A DNA stretch of 24,369 nt. It comes from Actinomortierella ambigua (Eukaryota; Mortierellomycota; Mortierellomycetes; Mortierellales; Mortierellaceae). The position numbers and the translations under genes are program-made. The stretch lies in assembly GCA_016098155.1 (NCBI GenBank), contig JAAAJB010000540.1:1-24369 (forward strand). The letters run 5' to 3'. A model generated the notes under the pieces. That model was not told the origin of the DNA. It made no database searches and saw only the letters and a list, made by a program, of their open reading frames with translations. Shown piece by piece: positions 8,695 to 17,545 of the stretch (position 1 is the stretch's first letter; each line of letters opens with the position of its first letter).

Positions 8695-10118
8695 ATGATC
8701 TTGTCTATCCCCAGGTGCATAGCAATTCCTACCCGAGTGGTATTGCGACCGCATTCATTGCAACATTCGGCATCGAATGCCTTTCATTCCACGTCTGTAG
8801 CTCATCTCAGGCACCAAAAGATCTTTGCCTGTGCTCGGAAACATGTGGCAAAGGCAGCGGCGAATAAGTCTGCTTGGGGCTCGGTGGTTTCGCACGAGCT
8901 TCGACGAGCGGGCTCGCGCAACCCTGGTATCCCTGTCATTCAGCCCTTCTCCACAACAGCGTCCCTATTGTCCTCAGGCCAGAGCAGCACTACTCGCGAG
9001 GACAATGCAGTGCCGGCGGCAACCACGACATGGGTCGATAGAATGCCTCCTTCCGTCCAGCCATATCTTTACTTGACAAGAATTGACAAGCCCATTGGCA
9101 CATGGTTGCTCTACTGGCCTTGTGGTATGTGTTTCGGGTTGAAACTGTTTCGCTTCATTCACGCTATTGTACTGGATTCCACTCTTAACGACTTTGTTGC
9201 GCACGTTTTTTGACAGCGTGGAGTATTACTATGGCTTCTTATAGCGCTCAATTGCCATTGAGCTCGACACTATACACGATGGCACTCTTCGGCACCGGTG
9301 CTGTGATTATGCGTGGCGCAGGGTGTACCATCAATGATATGTGGGATCGTGATATTGATAAGAAAGTGGAGCGCACCAAAGTACGACCTCTTGCCTCAGG
9401 AGCAGTTACACCCAAGCAAGCTATCGCGTTCCTGGGGTTGCAGCTTAGTGCAGGTCTTGCTGTCCTAACGCAGCTGAATATGTACAGGTACGTATATAGC
9501 GTGGTTTCGCTTGTTTGTTCACACTCGGATTACTCTGGGTGCTAGTACACTGAGCTCGGGTATTCTTATTTTTGATTCTGTAGCATTCTTCTTGGCGCTT
9601 CGTCGTTGTCGCTAGTGGTGACATATCCTGCCATGAAGCGTATCACATATTGGCCCCAGGTAGTGCTGGGGTTAGCCTACAACTGGGGAGCCTTGCTCGG
9701 TTCGTCCGCGATGCTCGGTGCTTGCAATTGGCCCGTAGCCCTGCCTCTGTATGCATCTGGCGTTTGCTGGACCCTTGTGTACGACACCATCTATGCGCAC
9801 CAAGACAAGAGGGACGACATCAAGATTGGTGTGAAGTCTACTGCGCTTCGCTTTGGCGAAAACACGCCTGCGTATCTGACAGCGTTCTCGGCGGGTACAA
9901 TCTCGATGTTGGCTCTTTCAGGCTACATGAATGATCAAGGTCCGCTCTTTTATGCTTTGTCTGTTGGTGGTGCTGCTGCTCATCTTGCTTGGCAGCTGCG
10001 TACGGTTAATTACAACAACCCCGCAGACTGTTGGAGCAAGTTTGCTAGCAACAAGTGGACAGGTGCATTGATCTTTAGTGGCATCTTTGGTGACTACATG
10101 CTTCAGATGTTTTCATAA
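8695..10118 (+). CDS. COQ2: 4-hydroxybenzoate polyprenyltransferase, mitochondrial (Coq2)
   Basis: Three exons (8695-9124, 9217-9487, 9584-10118) with introns of 92 and 96 bp give 411 residues. The product attaches the polyprenyl chain to 4-hydroxybenzoate, the first membrane-bound step of ubiquinone synthesis in the mitochondrial inner membrane. The first 100 or so residues are Arg/Ser/His-rich with few acids, as in a mitochondrial presequence. The UbiA core starts at [20 protein letters not shown] and joins across intron 1 to AWSITMAS. The first Asp-rich prenyl diphosphate/Mg site is NDMWDRDID (183-191), followed by [14 protein letters not shown]. The second is [15 protein letters not shown] (300-314) followed by [11 protein letters not shown]. 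Several hydrophobic helices follow to the C-terminus. Length agrees with fungal Coq2. The splice phases (1, then 2) restore the conserved WPCAWSI and NMYSILLGAS sequences exactly, which supports the model. Confidence 0.96.
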
Positions 10119-10170
10119 AAGTCTGTTGTGTACATGTTTGTAGAAAACAAAGACAGAGCGAAAGAGCAAG

Positions 10171-10225
<55 letters not shown>

Positions 10226-10693
10226 AAAGAATGAAAGCTTTTTTGTCACCCCATTTTTTTTTAAACTTTGAAGGCCTTTTGGCCCGTTGCGGTGTTTGGC
10301 GCCTTGACAAGGACCAGACCTCGCTAAACTAGCCTTTTGCGTGGCCCCAGTTGACTGTGGGGTGTACCTCGGCTTCGTACTTCCCATGAGAAAGCCTCTC
10401 ACAAGAAGCAATCTGACTTGTCTTCTTCTCTTCGTCTTTCTTTCAACTCCTCCCCTACCTTTCATTACCTCTTCGGAGGGGGCTGTCTCGTAATAATATA
10501 AATGAAGTTCCTGGACTCCATCCTTGGTCCTGTACCAGATAAAGGTAATTGTAATATATGATTCGCATACATACGGCAGCCGGCGAAGTACTCTGCATAA
10601 AGGGGCGGGGAAGGAGGGAGAGAAGGCAACAAGTGCTGATCTCGTTCTTTTTTTTTGGTACATACACCTCGATCATCTGTGTCATTTGGATGA
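10119..10693. other. Intergenic region with GA microsatellite and TATA-like box
   Basis: This 575-bp stretch lies between COQ2 and the next plus-strand gene. It holds the 3' end of COQ2 with a long GA repeat, a gene-free middle part, and a candidate TATA element TATAAAT at 10497-10503 about 190 bp before the next likely start codon. Minus-strand frames here (10103-10663, 10465-10782) are repeat-driven or antisense to the start of the next gene and show no domain. Confidence 0.55.
10174..10220. repeat. GA dinucleotide microsatellite, about 23 units
   Basis: An uninterrupted GA run of 47 nt is followed by an A8 stretch, starting 56 bp after the COQ2 stop codon. It is probably in the COQ2 3' UTR or just beyond it. 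Confidence 0.95.
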
Positions 10694-13042
10694 ATGATGC
10701 ACATGAGCAGCAGACAGCGGCCATTCGCAGCAGCCCAAGCCCTGGGTGAGCAAGAGTACCACGACTCTTGGGTCCCAGTCAAGTGACGGAAGTATGGTGT
10801 GTCACGATACAGACACTAATGAAACGGTGGCCTCTAGTGCTCGTTCCGTATCGTCGGACAGCTCGTCAACACGCACAAGGTCATCAAAGTCGTCGCGGCA
10901 GGAGGTCACCCCTGGGTGGGTGGCTGCAATCGACCCGCTGTCGATGTCGACCAAAGCCGTTGGCCCTGGGTTTCTGCCTTCGTTCAACACGCACCTCTAC
11001 TCACCAGGGTTCCAGGCACCAGCCGAGTCAGTCCTGGGCGGGTCAGCCGCATCGGTCAAGTCTTCGTCCGCGGCGTCGGTCAAGTCTGGTTCGTCAAGAG
11101 AATCGTCGTCGTCATCGATGCATGCGCGCGACTTGCCTTTGTCGTTTCAGCAGAAGCAGCTCGTGTTCAAAGACGTCAGAAAGGCGGGAAGTAAGAAAGA
11201 CGACAAGAAGGCTGACAGTGTGTCACTTACTGGTAGCACAAAGACGTCGTCCACCAAGGGCAGCCGCCCCTCAGAGAAGGACAGCATCCCTCCTAGCCCA
11301 GCCCCCCCTGCTGCTGCTCCTGCACGTCCCGCTACTGCTGCTCACACACAGACTTTCGACATCTTCAACCTCAGCTCGGGGGCTTTCCTCACTCCCACTT
11401 CTTCATCGAGGCAAGCTGTAACCAAGGCCGCGAAGCCTGGCTCAAAGAGCACCGCCACCACCACTTCCTCCTCCAAGACAAAAGTAGCAGCTAATTCGGC
11501 TCGCAGGCCATCTGCTGCTCCTTCCACCAGCACCACCATCTCACTTGCACCATCAAAGTCATCACAGCAGCAGCAGCAACAGAAACAACAACACCAACAC
11601 CAACAACAGGCACTGGAGACGCCAAAACCAGTTCCTCAGGCACAACAGCAGTCTCAGCCCACCTCCACCTCTCACTCTCAAACACCGCAACCACCACCCT
11701 CGACCACGCATCTCCAACACGACGAGAAGCCATCTACTACCACTGAAACCCCCTTCACCACCACCACCACTACAAGTATTACCATCCAGACATCTGGCCC
11801 CTCAGACACTCTTGGGCTTCCTTCCTCGCCCCCTGTCACATCATTTCATTTCCCATCTCCCGCTTCCACTTACATGTCACAAGGACCCTTCATGACTGCC
11901 CCTCCTGGCATCTCTCCACTGTTTCCATCACCGAGCGAGGCTGTGTCAAATCTTGCTACCAAGCGGAGCACGACATGGCGATACTTGCAACGCGTGCATC
12001 AGGGCGGCATGGCCATGTACAACACCGCCATCTTGACCGAGGCAGAATTAAGAACAGCATTTACAGAGGAAAAGATGCATCGCAGGTAAAGCCATTCTGT
12101 TCAGTATCGCCATACTATTTTTTTTTACGAGCGACACTTGGTTCCTTTGGCGTGGTGTCAGTGCTCGAAGCGACCCGTTTCTAACTCTTCTTTCTACGGC
12201 TATAGGACACTACAATATTTCCTATTGGGAACGTCGCTGGCGACGATCCTCGAGATCCCAAATACACTCGACTGTGTTAAGGCGCTGAACACTATGCTGC
12301 AAGAATATGAATACTTTACAGCTTCCGAGTCACGATCAAAGATGGTGAGTCTTTCCAGATGTGCTACTTTTATGGCAATGTGCTCTCCAGGGTTGCGCCA
12401 AGGTTGCACAAAAAGAAAGGAAGGGTAGGCTATCCAGAATGGACACTAACGTTTTTGCTCGCGGGAAACGCGTATTATTTTGAACTCGCAATAGAGCTTT
12501 TTCAAGGCCTCAAGTCGAAAGGCAACCGATGGCAAGTCGTTTGAAGAGACGGGTGAATATTCGCACCTCGAAGTCAGAAACATTGTACGTTTCAAAATAC
12601 CCACTTTCGGACTCAATTGCCAAAATAGCCATACAGCTTTATGTCGCGTCGAATACTTTCATGACCGTCTATTCACATGCTCATGCCTTTTTCTCTTCTC
12701 TCTCACTCACTCACTCTCTCACTCACTCACTCTCTCACTCACTCACTCTCTCACTCACTCACTCACTCTCTCTCTCTCTCCAACTAGCCTTTCAACATGG
12801 ACTATGTCATCACTTTCGCGACGCTCTGCGAAATGATTGCGTTGGTGTACGAGAAGCTTGGAACAGAGTCTCAATGGAATGTCACCAATGCCGATATGGT
12901 CCAAAAGGCAGACGTTCGGCTGAAGAAAATACTCACATTGGCGCTCAAGGAGGTAGAGGCCTTAACACGGGAGGTCGTTGTCCAAGAGCTCAATGCGATC
13001 GACCTCGGCGCTAGCGGTATCCCGGATGAATGGGAGGCATAA
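10694..13042 (+). CDS. Uncharacterised fungal protein: disordered N-half, folded C-terminal domain
   Basis: Well-supported exons are up to 12085, 12206-12344, 12495-12584 and 12788-13042, with phases agreeing throughout. The 5' end is uncertain. I favour a first exon 10694-10745 (start MMHMSSRQ), a 67-bp intron with a GTGAGC donor, and exon 2 from 10813, giving 602 residues. The simpler alternative starts at ATG 10794; the open frame from 10746 opens only with GTG. Residues up to about 400 are Ser/Thr/Pro-rich with Lys-rich and poly-Gln/His parts. From about residue 405 the sequence becomes ordered: TWRYLQRVHQGGMAMYNTAI, then across intron 2 RTLQYFLLGTSLATILEIPN and helical LNTMLQEYEYF, a short linker exon, NIPFNMDYVITFATLCEMIA, and a long C-terminal helix with KKILTLALKEVEALTREVVV. 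This C-terminal block looks like a conserved helical domain but I cannot name the family. No signal peptide or membrane helix is clear. Confidence 0.75.
12690..12780 (+). repeat. CACT/CT microsatellite forming the polypyrimidine tract of an intron
   Basis: A run of CTCA/ACTC tetranucleotides mixed with CT dinucleotides fills the 3' half of the 203-bp intron 12585-12787 and ends 7 nt before the CAACTAG acceptor. It probably doubles as the polypyrimidine tract. Confidence 0.85.
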
Positions 13043-13206
13043 CGTTGGCTTGAAAGCATGTCCTCTATTGACACACAGCAGCTGGACATCTTTCTACAAT
13101 TAATCATCTTAGAGAATCGCCTTTCCCCCCTTTCCAATGTATCATATCATCATTCTCAACAAAACAGTCGGTTTCCACTTGGATGTTATTGGTATATCTC
13201 GCCTTT

Positions 13207-14414
13207 CTAAAAATCATCATCGCTGTCGTTGGCGAGGAATGGATGACTATCGTGGTATGCTTCTATTCCCATTTCCTCAATATCAAGAGACGTAGGTCGC
13301 ACGTTGCTAAAGTCAACAACGCCTCCTCGAGGACGGACATTATTCTTGTTTCTATTATTGAAAGATGAATTCCAGCCGAAAAAAAAAACAATTAGTTCTA
13401 CGCTGCTGCTGACATGCAATGAAGCCTCCGAAATAATAATTCTTTGATACATACTTGCGTATCATCATGAAAAGACGCCAAAACTGCACGGCGTTGCGAA
13501 GGACCAGCAGGATGGTGTCAAGCAGCTCCTCTGCCTCATGGCCTGAGCCACAGCCTTCCAAAACCAAGATGAGAGTTACGAGGCAGAAGATCACCAAGAA
13601 GATATCCAGAATGTTGGAAGTTGAGTTCCAGTATTTCTAGATTGGATTGTGGAGAGAGCAAAAAAGGGGAGGGGGTCAGTGGGCTAAATTTGATGTTGAA
13701 AGTCCGACAGCGTGGCCACAGTTCATTTGCCCTATACCTGGCCAAGTGCGGTCAATCGTAAGCCGACTTCTGCAATCATTGTGATGTTGATGATCACCTC
13801 AAGCACTACAAAGAGCGTCGAACTCCCGCTAAAAAAAAGTAGAGAGGTATTCAGAAGAAGTCAAATAGAATGGCCAGAAGACTAGTGATTCAATTCCTGT
13901 TACTTTTTTACAAAACTAAGCTCGACATACCATCCTTGATTAAAAGACTACAACAAAGGTGTAATAGGTATCCAGCCAACATGTCAGTGCTGTAATATCG
14001 GAGTTCAACTTTTGAGCAACGTATCAATGTGAGTACCCCCGTGTCGGTTTTCTTACCAGAAATATGGACCAAATGCTGAGAAAGGCCATGGCAAAGTAAA
14101 GAGCCATGTAAACCTTGGAGTAGATGATGCGGTTGGCAAGGTTTTGAAAAATCTCGCGCCTTGTCAGACTGTGTGTTGTCCATAAACTCGGTGTTACCGA
14201 GGCTGGGCCTCTGAATGGGAAAAAAAAAAAAGAGACCATATTTTATGGAGCCAGATGAAAAAGCAGAGTGGTCAGAGCTGCATTCATGCATTCTGGATGT
14301 TCATCGCCTCTTTGCTATAGCGGAGGAGCGAGGTCTGGTAATGTAGGGGACATACGAGTAAGCTGCTTCCATGCCGAGAAAGTAGTGGAAAAGATTGAGT
14401 TTCACCATTGGCAT
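13207..14414 (-). CDS. Small four-helix membrane protein resembling a stand-alone voltage-sensor domain
   Basis: Six exons on the minus strand (14414-14356, 14210-14057, 13947-13931, 13828-13738, 13636-13455, 13351-13207) with introns of about 101-145 bp give 215 residues; phases agree at every junction. Four hydrophobic helices are visible: S1 at 54-71, S2 at 80-102 with Glu86, Glu96 and Arg100, S3 at 116-134 with Asp118, and S4 at about 145-168 with Arg154, Arg161, Arg167 and Lys168. Acid residues in S2/S3 and arginines in S4 recall voltage-sensor domains such as Hv1, but there is no pore domain and the S4 arginines are not at the classical every-third-residue spacing, so channel activity is unproven. 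The tail (169-215) is soluble and ends in acidic NDSDDDF. Exon 3 is a 17-nt micro-exon, needed for frame and for the CGSS-LFVVLE junction. The first exon start (ATG 14414) is the weakest part; the frame is open further upstream. Confidence 0.72.
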
Positions 14415-14925
14415 GCATATTCTCCTGAAGTGCGAATGGCGAGCGGGCGATGTGACTGTTCGGCGTCGCTGATCAAATACGTGCAGGGCATTACTGAAGG
14501 TCGATCCGCTGAATAAGATATCGTCACAAAGAAAACCGTGGAAACCGGATCGTCGCAGGAATAAGAATGGAGGGATGTGACAGGATTGCTCAAGGTGTCC
14601 AAGGTATATTGCCATCTGTAAGGCCTTGTGTGTAAGGTCTAGCACCACTGAGGCGTGGGGAACTACAAGTGGAATCCAGAATGAACCTGGCGGAGATCCT
14701 CAAAAATTATGCCAAGCTGAAGGGGGCATTCTTCCCAAAATCAGGCTGGGCAACAGTCGCTCGCTCCAAGAGCCTTCACTTTGGTAGCCGAGATGAAGCG
14801 GTGTTATAAAGGCTGTCAGTGCCTGCATGATGTCCACTTACTTCAACTCTTGCTCCGAAGCTCTTGCACCTTCTGATACACACTCCCAATCTTCTCCACA
14901 GTTGCATCTGCTTGGTCCTCTGGTC
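14415..14925. other. Intergenic region between divergent membrane-protein and GH16 genes
   Basis: This stretch lies between the putative start of the minus-strand voltage-sensor-like gene and the GH16 start codon, so it should hold both promoters. The part next to 14414 is still open in the minus-strand frame and might be coding. A TATA element lies at 14804-14810. Otherwise I see no gene, repeat or RNA structure. Confidence 0.5.
14804..14810 (+). promoter_or_regulatory. Candidate TATA box of the GH16 gene
   Basis: TTATAAA lies 116 bp upstream of the favoured ATG at 14926. With initiation about 30 bp further on, the leader would be roughly 85 nt, and the upstream in-frame ATGs at 14827 and 14830 would be at or before the transcription start. 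This supports 14926 as the real start. Confidence 0.5.
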
Positions 14926-16706
14926 ATGTGGCAAAATCTGCCTCTACGATGCGCGATCGTGGTAATGATATCGCTCGCCGCAGCACCCTATGCAGCATCC
15001 ATATCTGTCGATGTCAACCTGCTTCAGCCTGCGGCAGAAACAGGAGGGTCGTGTAAATCGAACCCTGGTGGTGGACGATGCCCAGAGCATGCACCATGTT
15101 GTTTAGACGGTGTCTGTTCCAACAACCCACGTTACTGCTCGACAGGCTGCCAACCTAAAAATTCGTGGAAGGAGACCAGCTGCTTTCCTACGCCTTATTG
15201 TGCTAATCTAAATGAGGTAAACCTGTCGTCTTCTACGTCAATGTTTCTTTTATCCGTTTGGATGGTCAGCCATTTTGTATGAGGAAAAAAGATGATGAAT
15301 GAAAGGGCTGAGGGGCTGGCGCGTGCACATCTGTTTTTAGGAAAGGCAAAAAAAAAGGAGAGAACAAGAACCTTGAGTCGACCAGTTGAGCAGAGCACGG
15401 CCGTCTTCTGACATTGTATTTCTATGCTTGACTATAGAATTTCACTTCTCCTCGCATTGCCAACATTCATACTTTTGATGGAAATCCCACGACGTTTGAT
15501 TTCGGTAAGTGCGAAAAAAAAAGTCTGAAGAGAAAACAAATTCGGCCACATGCGTTCACCTATGCTCATTTCGATGGATTTCTTTGCTTTTGTGTGTTCA
15601 TGTGGTTACTTGTACGTAACATCCAGTGTCAGACTACAATGCTGAAGGTGTTGTTGTAGAGGATTCCAAGCTCAGCCTGATCATGAAGCTCGACCGCGTG
15701 CCCAACTCGTTCGGACGGCCTCAGGGTTTGAGCTCAGTTGTCTCGACCACGCGGTTCATGCAGTATGGCAAAGTGAAGGCGAGGATCAAGACAGGAAGTT
15801 CCTCACCGGGTGTTGTTTCTGCGTTCATCATTCGCAACGAGGAACCAGGTGACGAGATTGATTTCGAGATTGTCGGCAAGAATCCTACAGAGGCTCAAAC
15901 CAACTTTTATTACAGGACTCCGCCAGATATGGCGGCTGAGTTGATTGACTACAGTAACACGGGCAAAGCATCCATGGGTGTCGACTCCACAGCCGATTTC
16001 CACGAATACGGAATTGAATGGACGCCAGATCACATCCACTGGACTATTGACGGCAGAATCATCCGTTCAGTGTTCCGCAACCAAACGGCGGATGATGCTT
16101 TGGATCCTAACCCAGTCGACCCTGCAACCGGCCAGAAGCGGAAAAGGTTTCCATCTACGCCTGCACGTATCCAGTTTGGCATTTGGGATGGCGGACAAGG
16201 GTCGAATGGCACGGCGGCTTGGGCGGGGTCTCCTACAAACTGGTCTCCTCCAAACATAGCGTACACGATCCAGGTGGATAGTGTCCAGGTGGAGTGTTGT
16301 ATGTAACACAAGGGAAGAGGAACGATTAGTATTTTTTTTTGACAGGGTTCAAAGTTTGAACACGATGCTCTAAACAGATTCTGATACGCCATCTTGGTGG
16401 CCCTGCCTCGCTCCACATCCTTTAGATTATCAAGGAAACGACACACTGGTGTGGCCACCGCCCGGATACGGCCCTACAAAGTCATATCAAAAGCCATACT
16501 CTACGCCTGGTTCTGGCGGCGACAATCAAAACTACAACGAGCAAGGTGGAGGGCATGAGGGAGAAGAGTTTCGACCGTTTGTGCCGTTTTACAAGAACAA
16601 GATGCTGATGATCCCAACGGGTATCGTGCTTGGATTGGCAGTCTTTGCAGTCACAACGATGGAGGTGCTTCGTCGCCGACGGCTAGCCAAAGTACGGTGG
16701 TCCTAG
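14926..16706 (+). CDS. CRH-like GH16 transglycosylase with Cys-rich module and C-terminal membrane anchor
   Basis: Four exons (14926-15216, 15438-15504, 15627-16298, 16378-16706) with introns of 221, 122 and 79 bp give 452 residues. Residues 1 to about 24 are a signal peptide (hydrophobic IVVMISLAAAPYAA). A Cys-rich module with nine cysteines (about 43-93; GGGRCPEHAPCCLDGVC) follows, as placed before the catalytic domain in fungal CRH-type proteins. The GH16 domain holds the ExDxE site in DEIDFEIVG: Glu196 as expected nucleophile, Asp198, and Glu200 as acid/base. Further GH16 landmarks are FHEYGIEWTPDHIHWTIDG and the IQFGIWDGG region. Family members cross-link chitin to beta-glucan or cut beta-1,3/1,4-glucans at the wall. 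The tail has a Gly/Asn/Tyr linker, then a hydrophobic helix at about 419-438 followed by RRRR, which reads as a type I membrane anchor rather than a GPI signal. The GTATGT donor at 16299 overlaps a TAA that would otherwise end the protein. Confidence 0.9.
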
Positions 16707-16909
16707 AATGCTGGTGTATTTGTCCCATAGTACCGATCTGATCTAACAACGCGCTGACTATGACGAGTCTGTTGTAAAGTGTGCCTGTTTATATATTTGT
16801 GACCGATGTGGGATTGTCCACAAGAAGGTACGAGCGGTCAAAGAGGCTGAAGGTTGAATGAAGGGGAATATGCGCTTCGTGTGTGGATAGGTGGAGATGT
16901 GAGCAGTGT

Positions 16910-16910
<1 letters not shown>

Positions 16911-16950
<40 letters not shown>
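16911..16950. repeat. CT dinucleotide microsatellite
   Basis: A run of about 20 CT units, interrupted once near its start by TTT, lies about 600 bp upstream of the GH5 start codon. Confidence 0.95.
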
Positions 16951-16955
<5 letters not shown>

Positions 16956-17091
16956 GGATGCATGCGAACCCAATTTCTCAATGTTGGAGGATGCCTTTTT
17001 GGATTCGACAAAAGGCCCAATTAATCGCCTTTTTCACCTTTTGTTTCCCCACCCCACCCCTCCTCCTCCTCAACATCCTACCGGTTTAGTT

Positions 17092-17111
17092 CACACACAC
17101 ACACACACACC
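17092..17111. repeat. CA dinucleotide microsatellite
   Basis: Ten CA units are followed directly by a CAC-trinucleotide stretch and then a long CT-rich tract in the GH5 upstream region. Confidence 0.95.
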
Positions 17112-17545
17112 GCCTACACCACCACCACCTCTCCTCCCTCTCTCTCTCCCCCTCCAACCTCCTCTCCTTCCTTCCTGCTTTCCATTCTTCCTTTCTTTCT
17201 TTCTTCCCTTCCCTACCTTCCCTTTCTTCTGCCCTGTCTGTGTTGGACAGCGACTCCTGCCTCTCTCCCTCTCTCGCTCTCTCTCTCCAACCAACCTCCC
17301 ACTCTTTCTCTCTTTCTCTCTCTCTCCTTAGTACCACTTTCTTCTTCTCCATCGTTCCCTGTGTCTGTCCCCCTGATTGAGGTTGCAGACAAAAAAGACA
17401 TCACACCTCGTCTCTTCTCATCGTCGCCCTCCAAGCGAGTCTGCTCCTCTTGCACTCTTTTCTTTGTTCAGGTGCCAAAAAAGTCCTCTTCGCCTTGAGC
17501 GCGCTTCTCTCCACTCACTCGCCACCGTCCTAAGGAATACTAGCG

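Larger units (their letters stand above)
16707..17545. other. Intergenic and leader region rich in pyrimidine repeats
   Basis: This 839-bp stretch separates the GH16 and GH5 genes, both on the plus strand. It contains an AT-rich TATATAT at about 16790, a CT microsatellite (16911-16950), a CA repeat (17092-17111) and about 300 bp of almost pure CT-rich sequence (17115-17340). The latter is probably the promoter and 5' leader of the GH5 gene. Frames in it on either strand are only Ser-Leu or Arg-Glu repeat translations. Confidence 0.6.

Noticed and set aside
10768..11421. 217-residue Arg/Ser-rich plus-strand frame
   Set aside because: It is a frame shadow of the Ser/Thr-rich exon, which continues into a structured domain by consistent splicing.
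12690..12780. Regular repeat that might suggest a CRISPR-like array
   Set aside because: The units are 2-4 bp simple sequence with no spacers, in a eukaryotic intron.
12529..13014. 161-residue plus-strand frame with Ser-Leu-Thr-His repeats
   Set aside because: It runs through the intronic CACT microsatellite; the exons in the other frame carry the domain.
14430..14648. Upstream extension of the first exon of the voltage-sensor-like gene
   Set aside because: The frame is open but shows no clear coding pattern; ATG 14414 was preferred, with low certainty.
14827..14925. Earlier in-frame ATG for the GH16 gene
   Set aside because: It would put 33 polar residues before the signal peptide and lies only about 20 bp after the TATA box.
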